This document shows, one piece after another, positions 23,619-32,835 of a stretch of 34,171 nucleotides of DNA. This DNA is from Ardenticatenaceae bacterium (GTDB lineage Bacteria; Chloroflexota; Anaerolineae; Promineifilales; Promineifilaceae). Under the pieces are notes generated by a model, which saw only the letters and a list, made by a program, of their open reading frames with translations, was not told where the DNA came from and searched no databases. A program made the translations under genes and the position numbers. Where the stretch lies: the NCBI GenBank assembly GCA_030065875.1, contig JASJCR010000100.1, positions 1 to 34,171 on the forward strand, in the 5' to 3' direction. Position 1 is the first letter of the stretch. Each line of letters starts with the position of its first letter.

Positions 23619-24731
23619 CTATCCCAAAATTCCCCGCTGCAAAATCTCTGCCGCCTGATCGGCTAATGACTGCAGCACTTCGGCCGCCGGGCGAATCTCC
23701 CGAATCATCCCCACCCCCTGCCCGGCCACACCAGGGTTGACGTCCGCGCGCCCCTGGGCATCGGCCGCGCGAAACACCCGGTCTGTCAGAGACAGTTGCT
23801 GGTGCATCGGCAAAATTGGCAGCCCGGAGCGACCCAGCTCTTCGAGATAAGGGCCGCTGATCACCCGCGCTCGCTTGCCGGAGTAGCCGGCCGTCAGCGA
23901 GGTGCCGGTCTCTTTGGTCTCAATTAATTTCTGCTTCTGCCCGCGAGTCAAGCGGGCCTCATCCGTAGCCAAAAAAGCGCTGCCGCACCACACTCCCTGC
24001 GCCCCCAGCGCCAGGGCGGCAACCATCTGCCGGCCGTCCATAATCGAACCGGCGCCCAAAACCGGGACCCGGCCGGCCACTTCATCAACCACCTGCGGAA
24101 TCAGGGCCATCGTGCCCACCACGCTGTTGTGCCCACCACCATCATTCCCCTGAGCGACGATAAAATCAACGCCGCTGGCCAGCGATTTTTGGGCGTGGCG
24201 CACCGCCCCTACCACGACGCCTACTTTCATATCGAGACCCAACGCCCTGGCCCGCTCGACCAGAAAACCTGGGTCTCCAATCCCAGCCACGTAAACCGGC
24301 ACGGCCATCTCCAGCACCACTTCGAGCTGCTCGCGAATAAAAACAGGGTCAAAAATCGGAATTTCCGCTTCGGGTAAATCGCCCAAATCATATTTGTCGG
24401 CAAATGCCTGAATAAACGCCTCGTGGCTTTCCGGCGGCTGGGTGTCGAGCTGAAGCGGCTGATCAAGATTGCCCTGGGTAACGCTGAAGGGAATCAGCGT
24501 ATCGACGCCAAACGGCTTATCGGTCATCTCCCGGACCTGCAAAATTTGGCGACGCAGCTCCTCAGGAGGGACAAACGCCCCACCAATGACGCCCAATCCA
24601 CCGGCATTGGAAACCGCTCCGGCTAGCTCGGGTCCGGCCGGAGAGACAACGCCGCCCATCCCGGCGGAGAATATCGGATATTCGATATTAAAGATGTCGC
24701 ACACTGTGGTATGTAAAATTGATTTCTTCAT
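23619..24731 (-). CDS. Nitronate monooxygenase / FabK-like FMN protein
   Basis: 370 aa from ATG 24731 (AAAGGA just ahead). A longer frame starting from TTG 24761 would read through a palindromic repeat and is rejected. The TIM-barrel nitronate monooxygenase pattern is clear: YPIFSAGMGGVVSP at 18-31, SNAGGLGVIGG at 41-51, DFIVAQGNDGGGHNS at 189-203 with His201 in the catalytic position, PVLGAGSIMDG at 223-233 and GAQGVWCGSAFLAT at 243-256. Residues ~85-130 between these are longer than in short members. Family members oxidise alkyl nitronates with FMN, but many paralogues in acyl-CoA gene clusters have no known substrate and some are enoyl-reductase-like. Its place between carboxylase and AtuA genes suggests a role in the same catabolic route. 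Confidence 0.85.
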   Translation of the reverse strand: MKKSILHTTVCDIFNIEYPIFSAGMGGVVSPAGPELAGAVSNAGGLGVIGGAFVPPEELRRQILQVREMTDKPFGVDTLIPFSVTQGNLDQPLQLDTQPPESHEAFIQAFADKYDLGDLPEAEIPIFDPVFIREQLEVVLEMAVPVYVAGIGDPGFLVERARALGLDMKVGVVVGAVRHAQKSLASGVDFIVAQGNDGGGHNSVVGTMALIPQVVDEVAGRVPVLGAGSIMDGRQMVAALALGAQGVWCGSAFLATDEARLTRGQKQKLIETKETGTSLTAGYSGKRARVISGPYLEELGRSGLPILPMHQQLSLTDRVFRAADAQGRADVNPGVAGQGVGMIREIRPAAEVLQSLADQAAEILQRGILG

Positions 24732-24745
24732 AATCCTTTGCGTAA

Positions 24746-24765
24746 GGGCTTGGCTAGCCAAGCCC
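24746..24765. repeat. 20-bp perfect palindrome upstream of the nitronate monooxygenase gene
   Basis: GGGCTTGGCT and its complement AGCCAAGCCC meet without a loop. GTA/TAC outside one mismatch extends the symmetry to 28 bp. It sits 15 bp before the start codon, so it is either a repeat element or a site that affects initiation. Confidence 0.8.
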
Positions 24766-24878
24766 CTACATATGCGTTATGGTTAAATCGCCCTCGGACC
24801 GCCTTTCCCTTTAACATACAAGAATCCCGTAAACTCACTAATTTTTCAATTTCCATCCTTCACCGCCCACGGACCCCT

Positions 24879-25024
24879 TGTCATTCCGAGCGAAGCGAGG
24901 AATCCCGTCATCTGACAAGCAGGCGAAGATGGCTAAGAGTGAGCTTGCACCTCTGCAAATTGGTTCTTCTCCAGGTGAAACACGGCGAGATTCTTCGCGC
25001 CGCTGTGCCTCGTGCGGAATGACA
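24879..25024. repeat. CATTCCGAGCGAAGCGAGGAAT-type intergenic repeat
   Basis: The 146-bp element has 10-bp terminal inverted repeats TGTCATTCCG and CGGAATGACA. Inside these are CGAAGCGAGGAATC at the left and GAGATTCTTCGC at the right, the usual form of a mobile-looking bacterial spacer repeat. It fills most of the 348-bp gap between the nitronate monooxygenase and biotin carboxylase genes. The rest of the gap holds no gene. Confidence 0.75.
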
Positions 25025-25079
25025 GGAGGTTGACGGGTTAGGTAATTTGGCGGGGCAATAAACATTGAAGTTTTTTTAC

Positions 25080-27020
25080 TTATTCTAGCTTCTTCATGAC
25101 CATCATCAGCTCGCGCACCTTCATCTGCTGACCCGGCTCGATCAAAATCTCAGCCACAAGCCCATCAAAGGGAGCCGGAATCGGATGTTCAATTTTCATC
25201 GCCTCCAAAATCAACAACGTTTGTCCTTTAGAAACGGTGTCCCCAACGGCTGCTTCAAGCCGCATCACCGCCCCTGGCATCGGGGCCACAATATTTCCAC
25301 TGCCAGCTGACTCCTCTAAAATAGGTGGGGCCAGCAAATTATCCTGGAAAACTGCGGTGAAGAGCTCATCCTGAAGCCAGAGGGTCTGATCTGGGCCAAA
25401 GGCATAGTCAATTGTTTTTTGCACGCCGTCACATTCCAAACGTATGGTATCAGCCGTCTGATTGATACAGCGAAACGTCAGTGGGGCTTTATTTTCAACC
25501 TGAACGCGATATTGATCATCCTCGTGCACCTTGACAGTCACCACGTTCTCGCCAAAGCGGCAGGCGAACGGCCGGGTTTGCCAGTGATCGATCCCGTGCT
25601 CATTCTCCCCCAGATTTTGGCGAAAAATGAGCAGGGCCGCCGCCGCAGTTAAATCAGCTGAGGGTTGAGGATCATTCTCGGAGGGCCATGTCTGCGCAAT
25701 AAAGTTAGTCGTAATTGGCCCCTGAATAAACAGCGGGAGGGCGGTAATTTCCAGCAAAAAGCGTCGATTGGTTTGCACCCCAAACACGGCCGTTTTTCGC
25801 AGCGCCCGGCGCAGGCGGCGGCGGGCAATCTCTCGCGATTCCCCCCAGGCGATAATTTTCGCCGCCATTGGATCATAAAACGGGGTAATTTCTGTCCCGG
25901 CAGCCAAACCGTGGTCGACCCGGATTCCCTCTCCCGCAAACGGCCGCCAATGATGAACGAGGCCGGTGCTGGGCATAAATTGTTGATCCGGATCCTCGGC
26001 GTACAGACGCACCTCAATGGCATGGCCATGCAGTTTTACCGCTTCCTGAGTCAAAGGAAGGGGGTGACCTTCAGCAACGAGCAGCTGCCACGCCACCAGA
26101 TCCTGCCCGGTGACCATCTCGGTGACCGGATGCTCAACCTGCAGCCGAGTGTTCATTTCGATAAAGAAAAATGCCCCCGTATCATCGAGCAAAAACTCCA
26201 CCGTACCGGCGTTGACATATCCGACCGCTTTGGCGGCCGCCACCGCAGCCTGACCCATGCGCTGGCGCAAATCATCAGAAACGGCCGGGCTGGGTGCCTC
26301 TTCAACCACCTTTTGATGACGGCGCTGTATCGAACAATCCCGCTCCCCCAAATGAATCACCCGGCCGTGGGTATCCCCAAACACCTGCACTTCAACATGG
26401 CGCGGGTTGACGACCGCTCGCTCAAGCAAAAGTTCAGCCGAGCCAAACGCTTTGTGCGCCTCGGAACGGGCGCTGGCCAACGCTGCCGGTAAAGCCTCCC
26501 TTTTTGATACGAGCCGCATTCCCCGACCGCCGCCACCGGCCGCGGCTTTGACCATCACCGGAAAATCAATCTCATCGGCCGCCCGTATAAATGCCTCGTC
26601 CGACTGGTCCTGGCCGTCATAACCGGGAACGCAGGGCACCCCGGCCGCGATCAGGGCCCGCTTGGCGGCCGCTTTGTTTCCCATGATTTCCATCGCTTCT
26701 GGCGGTGGCCCGATCCAGGTCAGCCCTGCTTCAAGAACCTTCCGGGCAAATCCACTATTTTCAGACAGGAAGCCATAACCAGGATGCAGGGCATCAGCCC
26801 CGGATTTTTTCGCGGCCGCCAGCACCCGCTCGATATTGAGATACGATTGGTCAACCTCGGCCGGCCCCAAATATACCGCCTGGTCGGCCAGCGACACGTG
26901 TGGGGCGGCCGCATCCGCTTCTGAAAAAACCGCCACCGTTTCATAACCTAGCGCCTGAGCGGTGCGCATGATGCGAACGGCGATTTCCCCTCGATTTGCA
27001 ACTAGAATTTTGTTCATCAT
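25080..27020 (-). CDS. Acyl-CoA carboxylase alpha subunit (biotin carboxylase + BCCP)
   Basis: 646 aa, ATG 27020 (a second ATG follows directly). The biotin carboxylase domain covers residues 1-~450: KILVANRGEIAVRI, DALHPGYGFLSEN, ATP-grasp loop AAAGGGGRGMRLV, HVEVQVFGD, GERDCSIQRRHQKVVEEAPSP, EMNTRLQVEHPVTEMVTG and HAIEVRLYAEDP. A linker of ~130 residues leads to the biotinyl domain with EAMKIEH, the biotinylated Lys being residue 609. The length and order match MccA/AtuF-type subunits, which carboxylate biotin with ATP and bicarbonate for the partner carboxyltransferase encoded 142 bp upstream. Whether the substrate is geranyl-CoA, methylcrotonyl-CoA or another acyl-CoA cannot be settled from this subunit. 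The AtuA neighbour favours geranyl-CoA or a related terpenoid. Confidence 0.93.
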   Translation of the reverse strand: MMNKILVANRGEIAVRIMRTAQALGYETVAVFSEADAAAPHVSLADQAVYLGPAEVDQSYLNIERVLAAAKKSGADALHPGYGFLSENSGFARKVLEAGLTWIGPPPEAMEIMGNKAAAKRALIAAGVPCVPGYDGQDQSDEAFIRAADEIDFPVMVKAAAGGGGRGMRLVSKREALPAALASARSEAHKAFGSAELLLERAVVNPRHVEVQVFGDTHGRVIHLGERDCSIQRRHQKVVEEAPSPAVSDDLRQRMGQAAVAAAKAVGYVNAGTVEFLLDDTGAFFFIEMNTRLQVEHPVTEMVTGQDLVAWQLLVAEGHPLPLTQEAVKLHGHAIEVRLYAEDPDQQFMPSTGLVHHWRPFAGEGIRVDHGLAAGTEITPFYDPMAAKIIAWGESREIARRRLRRALRKTAVFGVQTNRRFLLEITALPLFIQGPITTNFIAQTWPSENDPQPSADLTAAAALLIFRQNLGENEHGIDHWQTRPFACRFGENVVTVKVHEDDQYRVQVENKAPLTFRCINQTADTIRLECDGVQKTIDYAFGPDQTLWLQDELFTAVFQDNLLAPPILEESAGSGNIVAPMPGAVMRLEAAVGDTVSKGQTLLILEAMKIEHPIPAPFDGLVAEILIEPGQQMKVRELMMVMKKLE

Positions 27021-27055
27021 TCAGTTTGGCACTTTATCCTACCGGTGAGTGGTGG

Positions 27056-27105
27056 CTTCGACAGGCTCAGCCACCATCAAATTGCGCAGCCTGAGCCTGT
27101 CGAAG
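27056..27105. repeat. CTTCGACAGGCTCAG inverted repeat
   Basis: Perfect 15-bp arms (27056-27070 and 27091-27105) with a 20-nt loop lie in the 141-bp gap between the two carboxylase subunit genes. The arm sequence is a very common bacterial spacer repeat. A second, competing stem GGTGGCT/AGCCACC overlaps the left arm. Confidence 0.8.
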
Positions 27106-27161
27106 GCGGATTTTTGAGATGGCCTGAATCGTAACTGTAGATCGTCATCAATCTCGACTGA

Positions 27162-28787
27162 TTACATCCTCGCGACGCCAAAGGTGTTTGGATGAAGGGT
27201 CCGCCGCTCCGCTTCGTCAACGGTCGCCAGCAGAAAAGCCAGCACCTTGCGGCTGTCGCGTGGATCGATGATGCCGTCATCCATCAGCCAGCCGGAGGTA
27301 AAAAAAGCGTCCGACTGGCTGTTAAACAGCTTGATAATTTCCTGCTCTTGTGCCTCAAGCATTTCCGGGGGGATGGTGTACCCTTTGCGGGCGGCACTCC
27401 CTTCCATGACGATGCGCATGGTCGTGGCAGCCTGCTCACCACCCATCACCCCGGTCTGGGTATTGGGCCAGCTAAACAGAAAGGTGGGCTCATAAGCACG
27501 GCCGCACATGCCGTAATTTCCGGCTCCAAAGCTGGCTCCAATCATCAGCGTAAAGCGGGGCACAGTGGCATTTGAAACCGCCTGAATCATCTTCGAGCCG
27601 TGCTTTATCATCCCCCCCTGCTCGTACGCGGTACCCACCATGTACCCGGTTGTATTTTGCAAAAAGATGAGGGGCGTATTTGATTGGCAGCACAGCTGAA
27701 TAAATTGGGCCGCTTTGGTGGCCCCCTCGTTGTCGATGGGGCCGTTGTTGCCGATAAAAGCGCACGGAAAACCGTGAACGGCCGCCTGAACGCAAACGGT
27801 TTGGCTGCCGTATTTGCCTTTAAATTCAAGAAAATCAGAATCATCAACCAGGCGAGCGATTACCTCCCTCACGTCATAAGGCTGTCGATAATCGATGGGC
27901 ACAATGCCGGCAATCTCATCCGGATCATAGCGAGGTTCGCGAAACTGAGGGATAGGCAATGACGGTGGCAAATTTTTCTGCCAGTTGAGTTTGGCAACCA
28001 CTTCGCGACCTAAGCGAATGCCGTCGGTGTCGTTCTCGGCCAGGTGCTCAACCAAACCGGAAATGGTGGCGTGCATGTCTACGCCACCCAAATCCTGGGC
28101 ATCAGCAATTTCGCCGGTCGCTGCCTTAACCAGCGGTGGTCCGGCCAAAAACGCCTGCCCCCGGCCGCGGACGCCAATGACGATATCGCTCATGCCGGGG
28201 AAATACGCCCCGCCGGCCGTTGACGAACCGTGCAAAACGGTAATGACCGGGCAACCGGCCGCGCTCAGCTTGGCAAACTTTTGAAAAAGAGCGCCCCCCT
28301 GCACAAAAAGTTGAACCCGATACTCGAGCAAATTGGCCCCCGCACTTTCTACCAGATGAATAAAGGGCAGCTTGTTTTCCAAGGCAATATCCTGACAGCG
28401 GTTGATTTTGGCTCCGCCGATCTCGGTGATCGCTCCCGCATTGATCCCGCTGTCGGTGGCTACAATCATCGCCCGGGTCCCGTTCACAAATCCGATCCCG
28501 GCAATGATCCCGGCTCCCGGAATTGATTTTTCCGGGTTCTCGGTGTCCCGCAAAAAACCGGCCATATTGCCTATTTCCAGGAACGGCAAGCCCGGGTCAA
28601 GCAGACGGGCTACCCGTTCACGAGGCAAAATTTGACCGCGCTTTTCAAATTTCGGCCGAGATTTTTCAGAAGCGGCCTCCGCTCTGGCCTCTAACAACCG
28701 TGTTTTATCCACGAGGGCCAACATCGCCCGGCGATTTTTGGAAAATGATTCGGATCCGGTCGAAATTTGAGATTGAAATACGCTCAT
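27162..28787 (-). CDS. Acyl-CoA carboxylase beta subunit (carboxyltransferase)
   Basis: 541 aa, ATG 28787 with AAGGGG 5 nt upstream. It has the crotonase-like N- and C-lobes of the family. In the N-lobe are RERVARLLDPG, the oxyanion/CoA region GGAKINRCQDIA and HLVESAGANL, HGSSTAGGAYFPGMSD and FLAGPPLVKAATGE followed by GGVDMHATISGLVEHLAEND. In the C-lobe are NNGPIDNEGATKAAQFI, LIFLQNTTGYMVG, ASFGAGNYGMCGRAY and WPNTQTGVMGGEQAA. This subunit moves the carboxyl group from biotin to the acyl-CoA. The NTTGYMVG and FGAGNYGMCGRAY motifs place it with the methylcrotonyl-/geranyl-CoA group rather than with propionyl-CoA carboxylases. It is the first gene of the minus-strand cluster and diverges from the secreted-protein gene at 28967. 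Confidence 0.93.
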   Translation of the reverse strand: MSVFQSQISTGSESFSKNRRAMLALVDKTRLLEARAEAASEKSRPKFEKRGQILPRERVARLLDPGLPFLEIGNMAGFLRDTENPEKSIPGAGIIAGIGFVNGTRAMIVATDSGINAGAITEIGGAKINRCQDIALENKLPFIHLVESAGANLLEYRVQLFVQGGALFQKFAKLSAAGCPVITVLHGSSTAGGAYFPGMSDIVIGVRGRGQAFLAGPPLVKAATGEIADAQDLGGVDMHATISGLVEHLAENDTDGIRLGREVVAKLNWQKNLPPSLPIPQFREPRYDPDEIAGIVPIDYRQPYDVREVIARLVDDSDFLEFKGKYGSQTVCVQAAVHGFPCAFIGNNGPIDNEGATKAAQFIQLCCQSNTPLIFLQNTTGYMVGTAYEQGGMIKHGSKMIQAVSNATVPRFTLMIGASFGAGNYGMCGRAYEPTFLFSWPNTQTGVMGGEQAATTMRIVMEGSAARKGYTIPPEMLEAQEQEIIKLFNSQSDAFFTSGWLMDDGIIDPRDSRKVLAFLLATVDEAERRTLHPNTFGVARM

Positions 28788-28828
28788 AATTCCCCTTACT
28801 CATTCTAATTGCCTGCAGCGCACTCAAG

Positions 28829-28856
28829 ATTTTAACCGACAATCGATTCACAACAA
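28829..28856 (-). promoter_or_regulatory. Possible promoter of the carboxylase cluster
   Basis: On the minus strand TTGTTG (28851-28856) and TAAAAT (28829-28834) are 16 bp apart, 42 bp before the carboxyltransferase start. The match to sigma-70 boxes is moderate. The 179-bp gap must also hold the promoter for the divergent gene at 28967. Confidence 0.35.
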
Positions 28857-28966
28857 ACCGATAGCTTCCTGATTTGGAAACGCTTTTGGAGACGGTTGCC
28901 CTTTATCCTCAATTTTTACCGTTTTGTGATGCATCGGGAATGATTTATGAGAGAAAAGGGAAAATC

Positions 28967-31900
28967 ATGGCAAAAAAACTTTTACTTTCTAACAGCTTCT
29001 TTTTTCTGCTGCTGCTCGGATTATCGATCGCGCTGACGAATCCGGCCGCAACCCAATCGATTCTTTTTGTCGACAGCGGGCAAACGTTTGGCACCAACTG
29101 GAAAGCGGATGTTGAGCTGGGCGATTTAGACAGGGATGGCGATCTGGACGGGTTTTTTGTATCACGGGGAACCGGCAACAACGAAATCTGGCTCAACCAG
29201 GGCGAACTACAAGGAGGTATTCCTGGTGTTTTTCAGCTCAGCGGTCCAACCCTCGGCAATAATGCCGCTGAAGATGTGGCTTTGGGTGATTTAGACGGCG
29301 ATACCGATCTCGATGCGTTTATTATTACCAATGATTCCCTTGATCCACAGCAGGTGTGGATCAATTTAGGAGGTGAACAGGGTGGAACGGCCGGGATTTT
29401 TCAAAGAAATTCCCATACCTCAACCGCCCCGGTCGGGAGGAGCATTACGCTGGGAGATGTAGATCGCGATGGTGACCTCGATGCCTATATCACCAACATT
29501 TTTAATCCCGATCAGCTTTTTTTAAATGACGGCGGCGGCAATTTCAACGACAGTGGCCGCGTCCTGGAAGGCGGAGAAAGCGAAGAAGCTGCCTTTGCGG
29601 ATCTGGATGGTGATGGGGATCTCGATATTTTTGTGGCCACTCGGCAGGCCAACAAGGTCTGGATCAATCAGGATGGTGCCCAAAACGGCGTGCCCGGAAC
29701 CTTTCTCGACAGCGGGCAATCGCTAGGAAACGATCTGAGTCTGTCCCTCGCCGTTGGTGATGTCGACGGCGACAGCGACCTCGATATCTTTGTCGGCAAC
29801 ACCTTGGGGAACAAAGTCTGGCTCAATCAAGGTGGTAATCAGGCGGGATCGTTTGCCGACAGCGGGCAAAACCTTGGTTTTGCGTCTACGCTGGATGTCG
29901 ATCTGGGAGACCTTGATGGCGATGGTGATTTAGACGCTTTTGTGGCCAATGCCGGCGAAAATCATGTGTGGATCAATCAAGGGGGAATACAGGGCGGAAG
30001 TCCGGGTATTTTCAGCGATCTGGGGCAGCCCCTTGACGAAAGCTACACTGAATCGGCCGCGCTAGGTGATGTGGATGGGGACAGCGACCTCGATGTGATC
30101 ATGGCCGGGCAAGATCCATCCAATCGGCTGCTTTTTAACCAGACCAGCAGCGGATATGCGGCCAACTGGCAGTTCCAGACGCTCGATGTACGTGGAAACG
30201 TGGGGCAGGATGCGGCCGTGGCCCTCGATCAATTTGGCCATCCGCATATCAGCTACTATGAACAAACCCAATTTGGCGGCCGGCTCAAATACGCCTGGTG
30301 GGATGGGGTCAATTGGCATTCTGAAATTGTCGATGAAAGCGCCCACGTTGGTCTCTACTCAGCCATCGCCTTGGATCCAAACGGCCGGCCACACATTAGC
30401 TATCACGATATTACCAATCGGGATTTAAAATACGCCACCAAGAGCGGTGGAAACTGGACGATTCAGGTGGTGGAAAGCGGTGGGGATATCGGCCGCTTTA
30501 CCGACATCGCCTATGATACCCGTCCCCATATTTCCTACATGACCGGCTCCGGATTGCTCAAATATGCGAAGTGGGGCGTCACACGATGGACAATACAAGA
30601 TGTGGCCCAGACCGGCTCGATCAATGCCCAATCTTTAGCCCTAAACAGCGATGGCTTACCCCATATCAGCTACTTTGATGGAGAACTGCGCTTTGCCAGC
30701 TGGAATGGAGTTGCCTGGACAACAACTGATATCGATAACATTCCCGGTATCGGAACGGTCAGCGCCTTGGCTTTTGACGGCCAGGATCGGCCCCACATCG
30801 CCTACTTTGACCCGCTCAACAACTGGATTCGTCATGCAGAATTCAATGGCACCGGCTGGGCTACCGGTGTGGTAACCCAAAATGCGATTGGCGGGAAATT
30901 CCTCGATTTGGCGGTTGACAATCAGGACCGGCCGCATGTCGTTTATATTCACGCCGGGCGTCTGCAATTTGCCCGAGGAACCACTCCCGGTGGTTGGCAG
31001 ATTGAAACCATTGACGGCCAGGGTCCATTCGAGTTTGCTTCCATTAGCTGGAGCGTGTTGGACAAACCCCATATCGTGTATTTTGACAAACAATACCGCG
31101 ATTTAAAATACGTTCATGATGGTCCGGAATGGCAGCTGCGGCCGCTGCAAACCGGCGGTATCGACCGGCTGCCGGATATCGCCATGCGGCAAAACAAGCC
31201 GATTATTGCCCTGCGCAGTGCGGTCGGCTCTCCCCCTCAAATACTCCTTACGCAGTGGCAAAACCAGAGCTGGCTGCAGCAGTCGGTAACGTACACCGTG
31301 CAGCTTGATTTTGAAGTAGCGTTGGCCTACGACAAAAGCGATCAACCCCATCTGGCTTATTATGAAAACAATCAGGTGAAATACGCCTCGTGGCGCAATG
31401 GCCAATGGGTTGAAGAAGTGATTCACACCCTTCTACCCAATCAAACGATCGGAGAGCGTATCGAACTGCTGTGGCGCGATGCGGGGCCGGTTGTGGTTTA
31501 CTCTTACAGCTTTGATGGCGGCTCGGGTTTGGAAATTGCCGTGCCAAACTCGGCCGGGGGCTGGACGCGCTCTTACCTGGGTATTGGCGGAGCCATCAAC
31601 CCACTGACGATCTTTGCGGCCGACGTTAACGCAGTCGGAGATATCTTTTTGGCTTACCATCATCCGGTCGGAAATGATTTGCAGCTGGCCCGCTATGACG
31701 GCACGACCTTTAGCTTCACCCCCATTATCAATGACACGGCCGTAACCGCGGTAGATCTGACAATCAGCCAGCAGTACAGGCTGGACGGGTCGGCCAATCC
31801 GGTGGCCATCACCTATTTTGACGCCACTAACCAGGAGCTGCGCTTTGCCACCAATCTCAACGATTTATACAGCACGTGGGACGATCGGCTGGTTGAATCA

Positions 31901-32785
31901 TCCCTGCCTGCGGTTGACGATCTGGAAATTACCCTGGCCGAAAACCTCATTACCCAACCGCGCATCGCCTATATACACGGCAGCAACAACGGGATTTTCC
32001 TCCAGGAAGCCGGCTCAAACCTTTACAGCTGGCAAAAATCAGCCGCCTTACCGGCCGGGGGCCAACCGCGCTCCGGTTTATCGCTGGCGGTGGGAGACCG
32101 TGAACGGATTGCTTTCCTGGAAAACAGTGCGGTTTTCCACCTGTTTCGGTCGGAAAATCAGTTGACAGCCCCCATCGATGATACATCATATTCATTTACC
32201 CCTCAGGAATTGGGAAGGGCGGCTATATGTGTTTATATATTGTTTGGATTCGATTACTGCACCCTTTTCCCGTCATCAGATTTGTGCGCTGGATTAAACC
32301 TGGTTAATCAGTCAAGCGCTGGGTTTGATTTGAAATCCCATGATGCATCAGCAGCACCACTTACCGGCGATGCGGCGGTCATGGCTGATTTGACCCTCCT
32401 GTTTAAGGGGACGGCAGACGGAAACCTCTTTCTCAACACGTTTGTGCAACACGAAAAAGAGATCACCACGATTCTTCTGGGCGATCCGGTTCTAGTCTGG
32501 GACGGGTATCGGACCCTGCAGGATTTTATGCCCGGTTTAGAAGCGCTCACCCAGGGTCGGGGTGCCGAAGAGCGCTTGACCCAGGAAATGATCGACAACG
32601 CCTACAGCGTCTGGTCGCGCATTGCGGCTGAGGGTTCACCCGAGCTGGCGGCGGCTATCGCGGCCGAACTGGCTAAAAGCAACAATCTGCAGGATTTTGT
32701 CGGGCAAACTTACGATCAGTGGGCGGTGACCATCGGGCTTGATCCCCCATCGGGGCAAATTTATCTGCCGATTGTTGGCAGATAA
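28967..32785 (+). CDS. Secreted two-propeller protein (FG-GAP/VCBS plus PHISY-type repeats)
   Basis: 1272 aa from ATG 28967 (AAGGG 8 nt ahead). An in-frame ATG at 28874 would bury the signal peptide and is rejected. Residues 1-~30 are a signal peptide (KK, then FFFLLLLGLSIAL, then a likely cut near AATQS). Residues ~40-390 hold seven FG-GAP/VCBS motifs (LGDLDGDGDLDAFV type) whose Asp-rich loops should bind Ca2+; seven fits one seven-bladed propeller. Residues ~400-750 carry at least seven units with [RHLK]-P-H-[ILV]-[SAV]-Y followed by KYA or RFA and W, suggesting a second propeller; weaker units follow. The last ~190 residues are partly helical and unrecognised. The protein ends IYLPIVGR, a tail I associate with Chloroflexota exported proteins. 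The role is unknown; surface binding is inferred. Confidence 0.88.
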   Translation: MAKKLLLSNSFFFLLLLGLSIALTNPAATQSILFVDSGQTFGTNWKADVELGDLDRDGDLDGFFVSRGTGNNEIWLNQGELQGGIPGVFQLSGPTLGNNAAEDVALGDLDGDTDLDAFIITNDSLDPQQVWINLGGEQGGTAGIFQRNSHTSTAPVGRSITLGDVDRDGDLDAYITNIFNPDQLFLNDGGGNFNDSGRVLEGGESEEAAFADLDGDGDLDIFVATRQANKVWINQDGAQNGVPGTFLDSGQSLGNDLSLSLAVGDVDGDSDLDIFVGNTLGNKVWLNQGGNQAGSFADSGQNLGFASTLDVDLGDLDGDGDLDAFVANAGENHVWINQGGIQGGSPGIFSDLGQPLDESYTESAALGDVDGDSDLDVIMAGQDPSNRLLFNQTSSGYAANWQFQTLDVRGNVGQDAAVALDQFGHPHISYYEQTQFGGRLKYAWWDGVNWHSEIVDESAHVGLYSAIALDPNGRPHISYHDITNRDLKYATKSGGNWTIQVVESGGDIGRFTDIAYDTRPHISYMTGSGLLKYAKWGVTRWTIQDVAQTGSINAQSLALNSDGLPHISYFDGELRFASWNGVAWTTTDIDNIPGIGTVSALAFDGQDRPHIAYFDPLNNWIRHAEFNGTGWATGVVTQNAIGGKFLDLAVDNQDRPHVVYIHAGRLQFARGTTPGGWQIETIDGQGPFEFASISWSVLDKPHIVYFDKQYRDLKYVHDGPEWQLRPLQTGGIDRLPDIAMRQNKPIIALRSAVGSPPQILLTQWQNQSWLQQSVTYTVQLDFEVALAYDKSDQPHLAYYENNQVKYASWRNGQWVEEVIHTLLPNQTIGERIELLWRDAGPVVVYSYSFDGGSGLEIAVPNSAGGWTRSYLGIGGAINPLTIFAADVNAVGDIFLAYHHPVGNDLQLARYDGTTFSFTPIINDTAVTAVDLTISQQYRLDGSANPVAITYFDATNQELRFATNLNDLYSTWDDRLVESSLPAVDDLEITLAENLITQPRIAYIHGSNNGIFLQEAGSNLYSWQKSAALPAGGQPRSGLSLAVGDRERIAFLENSAVFHLFRSENQLTAPIDDTSYSFTPQELGRAAICVYILFGFDYCTLFPSSDLCAGLNLVNQSSAGFDLKSHDASAAPLTGDAAVMADLTLLFKGTADGNLFLNTFVQHEKEITTILLGDPVLVWDGYRTLQDFMPGLEALTQGRGAEERLTQEMIDNAYSVWSRIAAEGSPELAAAIAAELAKSNNLQDFVGQTYDQWAVTIGLDPPSGQIYLPIVGR

Positions 32786-32835
32786 TGGTGATTGTGCTTC
32801 TGCTTGGGAGTTTTCAAAAATCCTCAGCATTTAGC

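Noticed and set aside
23619..24761. Nitronate monooxygenase-like protein starting from TTG 24761
   Set aside because: The added residues would be encoded by a palindromic repeat. ATG 24731 gives the normal family start.
25665..26492. 275-codon open frame on the plus strand inside the biotin carboxylase gene
   Set aside because: It is antisense to a highly conserved domain, has no recognisable motif and no ribosome site of note. It is a shadow frame.
28874..28966. N-terminal extension of the secreted protein
   Set aside because: It would put 31 residues ahead of a clear signal peptide. ATG 28967 has a proper ribosome site.
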